This document shows, piece after piece, positions 15,686 through 23,055 of a stretch of 29,235 bases of DNA (within the stretch, counting starts at the first letter, position 1; each line of letters opens with the position of its first letter). Source of the stretch: an uncultured Oscillospiraceae bacterium (GTDB taxonomy: Bacteria; Bacillota; Clostridia; Oscillospirales; Ruminococcaceae); the NCBI GenBank assembly GCA_934462925.1, contig CAKSIT010000023.1:1-29235 (forward strand), written 5' to 3'. The translations under genes and the position numbers were made by a program. The notes beneath the pieces were generated by a model. That model was not told where the DNA came from, made no database searches, and saw only the letters and a program-made list of their open reading frames with translations.

Positions 15686-15723
15686 TTTGGCTCTATTTTA
15701 CCTTAAGACGAGCCAAAAGTCAA
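15686..15723 (-). promoter_or_regulatory. Promoter of the lipid kinase gene with an overlapping inverted repeat
   Basis: On the minus strand TTGACT (15723-15718) and TAAAAT (15700-15695) have a 17-bp spacer. TTTGGCTC (15686-15693) and GAGCCAAA (15710-15717) form a perfect 8-bp inverted repeat that encloses the -10 box and abuts the -35 box, so a protein bound there would block the promoter. Confidence 0.7.
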
Positions 15724-15842
15724 TATCCGCGCGCGGATTATCAGAATAATTTCACAATTGGGCAGAAAAACGCGGCTATATTATGTCGTAAAATGTCGCA
15801 TTAAGCGGAATTTTGCAAAAACGCGGTAAGTTCAGAGAATGC

Positions 15843-15876
15843 TGTGACAAAACCGCGCCCACGATTGTGTTGTAAG
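15843..15876 (+). promoter_or_regulatory. Possible promoter of the ECF sigma gene
   Basis: TGTGACAA (15843-15850) and GTTGTAAG (15869-15876) have the spacing of an ECF-type -35/-10 pair and would allow autoregulation. There is no good sigma-A promoter closer to the gene. This is a weak match without a known consensus to compare. Confidence 0.35.
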
Positions 15877-15890
15877 TGAAAGGCCTTTCA
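15877..15890. promoter_or_regulatory. Perfect 14-bp palindrome ahead of the sigma gene
   Basis: TGAAAGGCCTTTCA lies directly after the possible promoter and 25 bp before the ATG at 15916, in the expected transcript leader. It may be an operator, or a short RNA stem. Confidence 0.45.
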
Positions 15891-15915
15891 AAGCATATAA
15901 GGACGGAGGAGCAGC

Positions 15916-16410
15916 ATGGGCGAACAGGAGCTGACAGCGCTTATAGAACGCTACAGCGGCACGGTATTCCGCGCGGCGTTCTGCTATGTCAAAAACCGCG
16001 CGGAAGCGGACGACATAATGCAGGATACGTTTCTGGCGTTTCTGTGCGAGGTTCGCGGCGGAAAGCGGTTCAGCGACGATAGCCACATAAGGGCGTGGCT
16101 TATAAGGACGGCTGTAAACCGCGCGAAGAACGTTCTGCGCGCAGGGCGCACGCGGCTGTGCGTGCCGCTTGAACAGGCGCAGGACGTAGCCGCGCGCGAG
16201 CCAAAGGGCGCGGACGGCACGCTGTCCCTGCTAATGCAGCTTGACGAGAAGTACAGGCTGGTGCTTTATATGTTTTATTACGAGGAGCTTTCGGTGAGGG
16301 AGATAGCCGCAGCGCTCGGGCAGACTGCCACGGCGGTGACGACAAGGCTTTCACGCGGGAGAAAAAAGCTCGCAGAGCTTCTGACTGAGGAGGGTCACGA
16401 TGGATACTGA
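15916..16410 (+). CDS. ECF-type RNA polymerase sigma factor
   Basis: A 164-aa group 4 (ECF) sigma factor. Region 2 is visible at about residues 8-75, with VFRAAFCYVKNRAEADDIMQDTFLAF and HIRAWLIRTAVNRAKN. Region 4 lies at about 105-155, with LDEKYRLVLYMFYYEELSVREIAAALG and TRLSRGRKKL forming the helix-turn-helix that reads the -35 element. No region 1 or 3 is present. GGAGG precedes ATG 15916. The gene overlaps the next by 11 bp, the usual layout of sigma and anti-sigma pairs. The inducing signal is unknown. Confidence 0.93.
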   Translation: MGEQELTALIERYSGTVFRAAFCYVKNRAEADDIMQDTFLAFLCEVRGGKRFSDDSHIRAWLIRTAVNRAKNVLRAGRTRLCVPLEQAQDVAAREPKGADGTLSLLMQLDEKYRLVLYMFYYEELSVREIAAALGQTATAVTTRLSRGRKKLAELLTEEGHDGY

Positions 16411-17572
16411 GATAAAGCAGGCAGTAAAGCGCGCCTTTTCAGATATAACGCCGCTTTCCGACAGCACAGAGGTTTGCGGCAGCATTATAGAAAGGGCGGA
16501 AAATATGAGCAGCACTAATCACAAGAATAAGGGGCGCATAGGGGTGGCGGCCGCGGCGGTTGCGGCTGCGGCGCTTGCGGGAACGCTCACGGTGGGCGCG
16601 GTAAACGGCTGGGACTTCAACAAGGCTTTCGGCGGCGTTTTTGCGAACAGCGCGGACTACGAGCAGACCTATGCGGAAAGCTCGCAGGGAACGACGGACG
16701 CGGAAAGCGTAAAGAGCGTATATCAGACGCCCGCGGACTTCGACTTTGCAAAGGGCGGCAAGCAGCTTGACAAGTGGTTCGACCTTGACGGGTATTCTCT
16801 GCACGTTAAGGGAATATGCGCGGACAGGCACATTGCATACGTGCTTATCGACGCGGTGTTCGACGAGGGCTGCGACTACTCGCCGAAGGACGGCTGGAGC
16901 GACTGGCAGCTTAATGTCAGCCCCGAAGGCCGCGACAGGGACGACAGCGCTCCCTACGGCATGGTGAGCGGCTTTGGCGTTGAGCTTATGTCGGCGGAAG
17001 ACGGCACGTTTTCGTATTACTGCCAGATAAACGCGTTCGACGAGTACGACTGGCAGGACGCGGTTCTCACGCTCGACTTCTACGAGCTTTACAGGGAGCT
17101 ACCCACGGCGAGCGTAAAGGACGACCGCCCGTGGCTCGACAAGGAGTCGCTCAGAGCCGACGTGAGCATGGAGATACCGATAGATTTCGACATATTCGCG
17201 CAGGACGTTGAGCGCGTTTACGACAGAGAGATAACGGTTATTTCCGACCATGAGATAGACGCGCGCCTTATAAAGCTCGAGGTTTCGCCGTTTACCCTGC
17301 GCGGCTTTATCGAAACGGATACCTCGGAGTTTGAAAAGGGCGACAGCTACGACGTTGAGTTTACCATTAACTTTAAGGACGGCACGTCGCTTTCGGGCTG
17401 CCGCGGCGGCACTTACGACACAAACGACGGCGTGGAGGTATTCCAGATGGAGCTTACAAAGCCCATAGATACCTCGCAGATAGAGTCGGTAGACCTGCGC
17501 GTTTACGACTATTCGCCTTTCTGGAACGGCACGGAAATACCTGAAATAACAGCTGATAACTTTGCATTCTGA
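16400..17572 (+). CDS. Probable membrane-bound anti-sigma or sensor protein, partner of the ECF sigma factor
   Basis: 390 aa. A short cytosolic segment (1-45) precedes one transmembrane helix (about 47-68, IGVAAAAVAAAALAGTLTVGAV), then a large extracytoplasmic, acidic and aromatic domain of mixed beta type. Its ATG at 16400 overlaps the sigma gene by 11 bp, so the two are translationally coupled. This one-helix layout, with a small inner domain and a large outer domain, resembles anti-sigma factors with DUF4179-like regions common in Clostridia. Control of the sigma factor is inferred from the gene order; I see no clear anti-sigma helix motif or zinc finger. Confidence 0.75.
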   Translation: MDTEIKQAVKRAFSDITPLSDSTEVCGSIIERAENMSSTNHKNKGRIGVAAAAVAAAALAGTLTVGAVNGWDFNKAFGGVFANSADYEQTYAESSQGTTDAESVKSVYQTPADFDFAKGGKQLDKWFDLDGYSLHVKGICADRHIAYVLIDAVFDEGCDYSPKDGWSDWQLNVSPEGRDRDDSAPYGMVSGFGVELMSAEDGTFSYYCQINAFDEYDWQDAVLTLDFYELYRELPTASVKDDRPWLDKESLRADVSMEIPIDFDIFAQDVERVYDREITVISDHEIDARLIKLEVSPFTLRGFIETDTSEFEKGDSYDVEFTINFKDGTSLSGCRGGTYDTNDGVEVFQMELTKPIDTSQIESVDLRVYDYSPFWNGTEIPEITADNFAF

Positions 17573-17579
17573 TATACTG

Positions 17580-17612
17580 GCGCGGTTCTTTTCGCAGAGC
17601 CGCGCTTTTTTT
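17580..17612 (+). terminator. Intrinsic terminator of the sigma operon
   Basis: GCGCGGTTCT (17580-17589) pairs with AGAGCCGCGC (17596-17605), with one wobble, followed by seven Ts. Confidence 0.9.
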
Positions 17613-17623
17613 GCTTAGCCTGC

Positions 17624-17652
17624 TTGACTTTTTCAGGGAATAGTAGTACAAT
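17624..17652 (+). promoter_or_regulatory. Sigma-A promoter of thrS
   Basis: TTGACT (17624-17629) and TACAAT (17647-17652), spacer 17 bp. The leader to the thrS start is only about 80 nt. It holds the hairpins CACAGC/GCTGTG and GCAGGGC/GCTCTGC but is too short for a T-box riboswitch. Confidence 0.8.
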
Positions 17653-17735
17653 AAAGGATACACAGCGCATTGCTGTGAATAAATCATTGAACGGCAGGGC
17701 TTTTGTCGGGCTCTGCAAGGAAAGGAAGTTCAGTA

Positions 17736-19676
17736 ATGATAAAGGTAACACTTGAAAACGGCGAAGTAAAGGAGTTTGACGCTCCGCTGTCCGCGTTTGA
17801 CGCGGCGAGAGAGCTTGGCGAGGCAAAGACAGCCTGTGCCGCGGAAATCGACGGCAAGGTGTGCGACCTGCGCACCACCCTTACCGACGGCTGCACCGTA
17901 AAGTTCCTCACGTTTGAAACCGAACAGGGACAAAGAGCGTTCAACCATACCGCGAGCCACATTCTCGCGCAGGCGGTAAAGCGCCTTTACCCCGACACAA
18001 AGCTTGCTATAGGCCCTGCTATCGACAACGGGTTCTATTATGATTTCGACACGTCCGAGCCGTTTACCGCAGAAACGCTTACCAAGATTGAAGCGGAAAT
18101 GAAGAAGATAGTCAAGGAGAGCATAAGGCTCGAGCAGTTCACCATGTCCCCCGAGGAAGCTATAAAGTACCTTGAGGAGCAGGGCGAGCCGTACAAGGTA
18201 GAGCTTTGCCGCGAGCACGCTGACAAGGGCGAGCCGATAAGCTTCTACAGGCAGGGCGAGTTTACCGACCTGTGCGCAGGCCCGCACCTTATGTCCACAT
18301 CTCCCGTAAAGGCATATAAGCTCACCTCCGTTACGGGCGCTTACTGGCGCGGCAGCGAGAAGAACAAGATGCTCACCCGTATCTACGGCACGGCGTTCCC
18401 GTCCAAGGACGCGCTCAACGCGCACCTTGAGGCGCTTGAAGACGCAAAGAAGCGCGACCACAACAAGATAGGCAGGGAGCTTGAATACTTCACGACCGTT
18501 GACGTTATCGGTCAGGGTCTGCCGGTGCTGCTGCCCAAGGGCGCGAGAACGGTGCAGATACTCCAGCGCTGGGTTGAGGACGAGGAGTACAAGCGCGGCT
18601 GTATGCTGACAAAGACCCCGCTTTTCGCAAAGCGCGAGTTCTACAAGATTTCGGGCCACTGGGACCACTACCTTGACGGAATGTTCATCATGGGCGACCC
18701 CTACGACGAGGAGAAGGAGTGCTTTGCGCTGCGCCCGATGACCTGCCCGTTCCAGTATCAGGTATTCCTTAACAGGCAGCGCAGCTACCGCGACCTGCCC
18801 ATGCGCCTTACCGAAACCTCTACCCTTTTCAGAAACGAGGACAGCGGCGAAATGCACGGCCTTATCCGCGTTCGCCAGTTCACCATTTCCGAGGGTCACT
18901 ATATCCTCCGCCCCGAGCAGCTTGAGGAGGAGTTTGCACACTGTCTGGAGCTTGCCAAGTATATGCTCGGCACGGTGGGACTTCTCGAGGACTGCACGTT
19001 CCGCTTCTCGCAGTGGGACCCCGCGAACCCCAAGAACAAGTACGAGGGTACGGCGGAGCAGTGGGAGCTTGCACAGGCTACCATGAAGAAGATACTCGAC
19101 GACCTTGGCGTAGTTTACACCATAGGTATAGACGAGGCTGCGTTCTACGGGCCGAAGCTTGATATTCAGTACAAGAACGTATTCGGCAAGGAGGATACGC
19201 TTGTAACCATTCAGATAGATATGCTGCTTGCAAAGCGCTTTGGCATGGAGTATGTAGACGTAGACGGTCAGAAGAAGAACCCCTACATCATACACCGCAC
19301 GTCGCTGGGCTGCTTTGAGAGAACGCTTGCATACCTGCTTGAAAAGTACGCGGGCGCTCTGCCGCTGTGGATGAGCCCCGAGCAGGTACGGATACTGCCC
19401 ATAACCGACCGCGCAAAGGAGTACGGCGAGAGCATTTCCGCACGCCTTGAAAGCATGGGCATACGCACCTCCGTTGACAACAGAAACGAGAAGATAGGCT
19501 ACAAGATTCGTCAGGCGCAGCTTGAAAAGATACCCTACTTCTTCATTGTCGGCGACAAGGAGGTAGAGGATAACACCGTTGCCCTGCGCTCGCGCAAGGA
19601 GGGCGACCTCGGCGCAGTTGCGCTCGAGGAGGTTATCACAAGGATAATCAGGGAAAACGCGGAAAAGGTAAGATAA
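17736..19676 (+). CDS. thrS: Threonyl-tRNA synthetase
   Basis: A 646-aa class II synthetase charging tRNA-Thr with threonine. Domains in order: TGS (1-60); the editing domain with the zinc-type HTASH (71-75) and CREHADKGEPISFY, which removes mischarged serine; the catalytic core (about 245-540) with motif 2 in FRNEDSGEMHGLIRVRQF and motif 3 in GCFERTLAYLLEKY; and the anticodon-binding domain from EQVRILPI to the end. The start at 17736 is chosen over an upstream in-frame ATG at 17703 because GGAAAGGAAG lies just before it and MIKVTLENG is the usual beginning. Full length, with no visible defect. Confidence 0.97.
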   Translation: MIKVTLENGEVKEFDAPLSAFDAARELGEAKTACAAEIDGKVCDLRTTLTDGCTVKFLTFETEQGQRAFNHTASHILAQAVKRLYPDTKLAIGPAIDNGFYYDFDTSEPFTAETLTKIEAEMKKIVKESIRLEQFTMSPEEAIKYLEEQGEPYKVELCREHADKGEPISFYRQGEFTDLCAGPHLMSTSPVKAYKLTSVTGAYWRGSEKNKMLTRIYGTAFPSKDALNAHLEALEDAKKRDHNKIGRELEYFTTVDVIGQGLPVLLPKGARTVQILQRWVEDEEYKRGCMLTKTPLFAKREFYKISGHWDHYLDGMFIMGDPYDEEKECFALRPMTCPFQYQVFLNRQRSYRDLPMRLTETSTLFRNEDSGEMHGLIRVRQFTISEGHYILRPEQLEEEFAHCLELAKYMLGTVGLLEDCTFRFSQWDPANPKNKYEGTAEQWELAQATMKKILDDLGVVYTIGIDEAAFYGPKLDIQYKNVFGKEDTLVTIQIDMLLAKRFGMEYVDVDGQKKNPYIIHRTSLGCFERTLAYLLEKYAGALPLWMSPEQVRILPITDRAKEYGESISARLESMGIRTSVDNRNEKIGYKIRQAQLEKIPYFFIVGDKEVEDNTVALRSRKEGDLGAVALEEVITRIIRENAEKVR

Positions 19677-19707
19677 GACACGGGCATACCCGTAGAAAGG
19701 CTGTAAT

Positions 19708-20178
19708 ATGGCAAACACACCCACTCCCGAGCAGCTCAATAATCTGAACAAGGCGCTCGAGGAGCGCATACTCGAGGCGAACCAGGACGCCACCAAGGCA
19801 AAGTGGAACAAGCTTCTGCCCGACCTTATGGCGGCGGACATATTCGTAGTAGCGCAGATGTCCGACAAGACCGACGCCAACGGCGCAAGGCTTCTCAACA
19901 TTCTTATGATGTCCGACGACAAGGGACACCACGTAGTGCCGTTCTTCACGTCCCCCGCGAAAATGAGCGTGCTTGTAACGCCCGAGAGAAAAACACTCAA
20001 CGTTATGAAGCTAAACGCCGTAAAGCTTTTTCAGTCGATAAAGGGAAAAACGGCGGTGCTTAATCCCCGCACGCCCTACGCTAAGCTTTTCACGCCGTTC
20101 GAGATGAACATTCTTGTAATGGAGAACCTCGACAAGGTAAAGGAGCAGCACAGCAATCCCGAGGAAAAGCCCGAGTAA
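19708..20178 (+). CDS. SseB N-terminal-domain protein
   Basis: 156 aa. After a 40-residue helical start, the segment LPDLMAADIFVVAQM, the strand LLNILMMSDDKGHHVVPFFTSPAKM and NPRTPYAKLFTPFEMNILV follow the pattern of the SseB N-terminal domain, a small alpha/beta domain of unclear function, named after an E. coli gene linked to serine sensitivity. It starts 31 nt after thrS with AGAAAGG upstream and may be read from the thrS promoter. A link with amino-acid metabolism is only suggested by the name and the neighbour. Confidence 0.7.
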   Translation: MANTPTPEQLNNLNKALEERILEANQDATKAKWNKLLPDLMAADIFVVAQMSDKTDANGARLLNILMMSDDKGHHVVPFFTSPAKMSVLVTPERKTLNVMKLNAVKLFQSIKGKTAVLNPRTPYAKLFTPFEMNILVMENLDKVKEQHSNPEEKPE

Positions 20179-20194
20179 CACGTAATCGTACAAC

Positions 20195-20223
20195 ACGCCC
20201 GCGCAGCGCTTCTGCGCGGGCGT
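20195..20223 (+). terminator. Long hairpin after the SseB-like gene
   Basis: A perfect 12-bp, GC-rich stem (ACGCCCGCGCAG at 20195-20206 with 20212-20223) has a 5-nt loop but is followed by only two Ts. It is a weak terminator or a stabilising 3' hairpin; some read-through into the lipoprotein gene is likely. Confidence 0.5.
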
Positions 20224-20247
20224 TCCGGTATATAAAGGAGATTTTAG

Positions 20248-20835
20248 ATGAACAAAAAACCGGCTGCGGCATTCGCGGCTTTGGCGCTTTGCCTTACTTC
20301 CTGCTCGGCGCGCGAAAATACGCAGATATCCGCGCCGAGCGCCGAAAGCTTTGCGCAGGTACACGAGTTTGCCATAGGCGAGGAGCGCGACAACGCGTTC
20401 TTCGCGCTCAGGGTGAACGAGGCGGTGCGCCTGTCCACTATCGGCGAATACCGCGCCGAGGACGGCTGCGACATACTTGCCGTAAGCATAGACACCGAAA
20501 ACCTCACCGAATACGACCTGCCCATGTCCTGCTACGACTTTGACGTTGTGTGGGCGCAGGGCGAGCCGCAGCAGGCGTTCTTTATGGGCGGCGAGGACAA
20601 CGGCTACGGCTTTGCGGACTACCCCGACGACGCGGAGATACCCGAGGGCGGCACGCTTTCGGGGTGGGTGTACTACGTTGTGCCGCAGGAATGCGAGGGG
20701 CTTGCGCTGCGCTACGAGGAGTTTTACGACGACGGCACGGCGGGCGGCGTATGGCAGGCGTCGCTCGGCAGCCCCGAATACCCCGCGTACAACGTGCAGG
20801 CGGACGAAAGCGCGCAGACGCTCGCGTGGGAGTGA
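20248..20835 (+). CDS. Small secreted lipoprotein, unknown function
   Basis: 195 aa, with a lipoprotein signal (MNKKPAAAFAALALCLTSC, lipobox LTSC, lipidated Cys at residue 19). The mature part is acidic with an immunoglobulin-like strand pattern: DNAFFALRVNEAVRLS, DILAVSIDTENLTEYDL and GTLSGWVYYVVP. This resembles the DUF4352-like beta-sandwich domain of many Firmicute lipoproteins, but the match is by eye only. AAGGAG precedes the ATG at 20248. Its ORF ends 91 nt before the next promoter. Confidence 0.82.
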   Translation: MNKKPAAAFAALALCLTSCSARENTQISAPSAESFAQVHEFAIGEERDNAFFALRVNEAVRLSTIGEYRAEDGCDILAVSIDTENLTEYDLPMSCYDFDVVWAQGEPQQAFFMGGEDNGYGFADYPDDAEIPEGGTLSGWVYYVVPQECEGLALRYEEFYDDGTAGGVWQASLGSPEYPAYNVQADESAQTLAWE

Positions 20836-20926
20836 GCGGCAGTCCGCCCGATTACATTTTGTTTTCCTGATAGCGCCATTTCACGGCTGATATGTGCAAT
20901 TTGGTAAAAAAATATCTCACATTCCC

Positions 20927-20955
20927 TTGACAATTTCGTTATTATGATGTAAAAT
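20927..20955 (+). promoter_or_regulatory. Sigma-A promoter ahead of rny
   Basis: TTGACA (20927-20932) and TAAAAT (20950-20955) with a 17-bp spacer, about 400 nt upstream of rny. A second, weaker pair (TTTACG 21035-21040, TATAAT 21059-21064, spacer 18) lies inside the leader. Confidence 0.75.
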
Positions 20956-20961
20956 AAAATA

Positions 20962-21266
20962 AGGCTATACTGTATCGGCGGCACGGACCCCGCCCGAGCA
21001 GACGCCTGCGTTTATTATATATTTCAATTATATATTTACGTTATGTGGCGGAATAATATATAATCTTCGGGAGAACTGTTGTACGGGTGCGTTATGCGCC
21101 CCCGCGGCGGCGCGCTGCGCGGCTGCGGCTGATACCTTGATTCGCAATATAAGCCGTAAGGCGGCTGAATAGGGGCGGCGCGGATTTGCCGCGCGGAGCT
21201 CGGTTTTGTGATATGTTATGATGGGGGTATTTACGCGGCGGAAAGCTGTTTCCGCCTGACATTTTT
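20962..21266 (+). ncRNA. Structured rny leader or independent small RNA, unassigned
   Basis: The 521-bp gap before rny has no convincing gene. From the promoter onward it is rich in stems: AT-rich ATTATATAT (21013-21021) can pair with ATATATAAT near 21056-21064; GGGTGC/GCGCCC (21085-21090/21096-21101); AGCCG/CGGCT (21152-21156/21162-21166); GCGCGG/CCGCGC (21178-21183/21189-21194); and a perfect GGCGGAAA/TTTCCGCC (21237-21244/21249-21256) followed by TTTTT at 21262-21266, which looks like a terminator. That would make an RNA of about 300 nt. I compared it with tmRNA, RNase P RNA, SRP RNA and 6S RNA from memory and found no diagnostic motif. An attenuated rny leader is the other reading. Confidence 0.4.
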
Positions 21267-21356
21267 AAGGTAATGCCGCTTTTTTTGCGGCGCTGCCTTG
21301 ATTTTCCTAAAATTTTATATTTGTCCCGCCGATTCTTAAAGGAGGGAAAAGACACG

Positions 21357-22961
21357 ATGGAGGTCCCGGTTATTGCGGCTGTGCTTATCGGTATCGCCGC
21401 ACTCCTCGTAGGCGCTGTTGTTGCAGGCTTCGTCTGCTTCAAAATGGGCATAAGCCACCGCATTAAAACTGCGGAAGCCCAGTTTGAGTCGGCTGAAAAA
21501 GAGTCTGCGCGCATTGTTGAAGAAGCAGGCGAAAAAGCGGCGGCGCTCAAGAAAACAGCCCTTGTAGAAGCTAAGGAAGAAATCTACAAACTTCGTACCG
21601 ACGCCGAAAAGGACATTCAGTCCATGAAAAGCGACGCCGAGCGCGAGCTGAAAGAACGCAGAAGCGAGGTTTCGCGTTCGGAGAGAAGGATTCAGCAGAA
21701 GGAAGAAAACCTCGATAAAAAGACCGACAAGATGGAGAAGCTTGAGGAGCAGCTCCAGCACAAGCACAAAAAGGCGGACGAGAAGATAGCTGAGGCAGAG
21801 CAGCTCAAAGCGAGCCAGATGGATATTCTCGAAAGGATATCGGGCTTTACCGCAGAGCAGGCGAAAGAACACCTGCTGAGCCTTCTCGACACCGAGCTTA
21901 ACCACGAGAAAGCGCTTAAGCTTTCCGCGTATGAGCAGCGCCTTAAGGACGAGTGCGACGAAAAGGCGCGGCAGTACATATCCCTTGCAATAGCAAGGCT
22001 CGCTGCCGACACCGTATCCGAAACGGCGGTATCCGTAGTAGCTATCCCGAACGACGAGATGAAAGGCCGCATAATCGGCAGAGAGGGCAGAAATATCCGC
22101 GCGCTCGAAACGCTCACGGGCGTTGACCTTATCATCGACGACACGCCCGAGGCGATAACGCTTTCGTGCTTTGACCACGTAAGGCGCGAGATTGCCCGCA
22201 TTGCCCTTGAAAGGCTCATACAGGACGGCCGCATTCACCCCGCGCGCATTGAGGAAACCGTTGAAAAGGCGCGCAGAGAGGTAGAGCTGCGCATAAAGCA
22301 GGAGGGCGAACGCGCCGTTCTCGAAACCAACGTAAACGGGCTGAACCACGAGCTTGTACGCCTTATAGGCAGGCTCAAATACCGCACGTCCTACCGCCAG
22401 AACGTTCTCAACCACTCGATAGAGGTTGCACACCTTGCGGGGATAATGGCAAGCGAGCTTGGCGTGGACGCAGCGCTTGCAAGGCGCGCAGGTCTTCTGC
22501 ACGACATAGGCAAGGCGCTCGACCACGAGATAGAGGGTTCGCACGTGCAGATAGGCGTTGACGTATGTAAGAAGTACAAGGAAAGCCCCGAAGTTATCCA
22601 CGCTATCGAGGCGCACCACGGCGACGTTGAGTGCCGCACGGTAATCGCAGCGCTGGTGCAGGCGGCGGACGCCATAAGCGCGGCACGCCCCGCGGCGAGA
22701 AGCGAGAACTACGAGAACTACATCAAGCGCCTTGAAAAGCTCGAGGAGATTTGCTGCTCCTACAGCGGCGTTGAGAAGTCTTACGCTATACAGGCGGGCC
22801 GCGAGGTGCGCATAATGATAAAGCCCGAGCAGATTTCCGACGACGACATGAAGGTGCTTGCAAGGGATATCGCAAAGCGCATTGAAAGCGAAATGGAATA
22901 CCCCGGCCAGATAAAGGTGAACCTTATCCGCGAGAGCCGCGTGATAGACTACGCAAAGTAA
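21357..22961 (+). CDS. rny: Ribonuclease Y
   Basis: A 534-aa endoribonuclease that starts mRNA decay in Firmicutes, anchored in the membrane. Domains in order: N-terminal transmembrane helix (about 3-28); a long coiled coil (about 35-200); a KH RNA-binding domain with [10 protein letters not shown] (237-246); and an HD domain with catalytic-site residues H353 in [10 protein letters not shown] and H382-D383 in [12 protein letters not shown]. It ends at [22 protein letters not shown], the typical ending. The ATG at 21357 is chosen for AAAGGAGGG upstream and the family's N-terminal helix; the frame extends upstream without a site. RicT, a known partner of RNase Y in Bacillus, is encoded at 13461. 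Confidence 0.97.
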   Translation: MEVPVIAAVLIGIAALLVGAVVAGFVCFKMGISHRIKTAEAQFESAEKESARIVEEAGEKAAALKKTALVEAKEEIYKLRTDAEKDIQSMKSDAERELKERRSEVSRSERRIQQKEENLDKKTDKMEKLEEQLQHKHKKADEKIAEAEQLKASQMDILERISGFTAEQAKEHLLSLLDTELNHEKALKLSAYEQRLKDECDEKARQYISLAIARLAADTVSETAVSVVAIPNDEMKGRIIGREGRNIRALETLTGVDLIIDDTPEAITLSCFDHVRREIARIALERLIQDGRIHPARIEETVEKARREVELRIKQEGERAVLETNVNGLNHELVRLIGRLKYRTSYRQNVLNHSIEVAHLAGIMASELGVDAALARRAGLLHDIGKALDHEIEGSHVQIGVDVCKKYKESPEVIHAIEAHHGDVECRTVIAALVQAADAISAARPAARSENYENYIKRLEKLEEICCSYSGVEKSYAIQAGREVRIMIKPEQISDDDMKVLARDIAKRIESEMEYPGQIKVNLIRESRVIDYAK

Positions 22962-22973
22962 AAAAAGGCCTGA

Positions 22974-23006
22974 GGGCGCTGTGCGAAAAGGCGCAGCGTC
23001 CTTTTT
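22974..23006 (+). terminator. Intrinsic terminator of rny
   Basis: GGGCGCTGTGC (22974-22984) pairs with GCGCAGCGTCC (22991-23001), with two wobbles, followed by TTTTT. Confidence 0.88.
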
Positions 23007-23055
23007 CTTACCCATTTGACAGACAGAAAATGACAAGTTTCGGGAGGAAATACAA

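Noticed and set aside
17730..20000. 756-codon open frame on the minus strand opposite thrS
   Set aside because: It is the antisense shadow of a full-length threonyl-tRNA synthetase gene; GC-rich third positions keep stops rare on the other strand. The translation shows no family resemblance.
20962..21266. tmRNA, RNase P RNA, SRP RNA or 6S RNA in the rny leader
   Set aside because: I looked for the diagnostic motifs from memory (T-loop and CCA end, GAGGAAAGUCC, the SRP GGAA loop helix, the 6S central bubble) and saw none.
23016..23055. Sigma-A promoter directly before the hydrogenase-chemoreceptor gene
   Set aside because: A perfect TTGACA is present at 23016-23021 but no -10 box lies 16-18 bp downstream; the spot is occupied by the ribosome binding site region.
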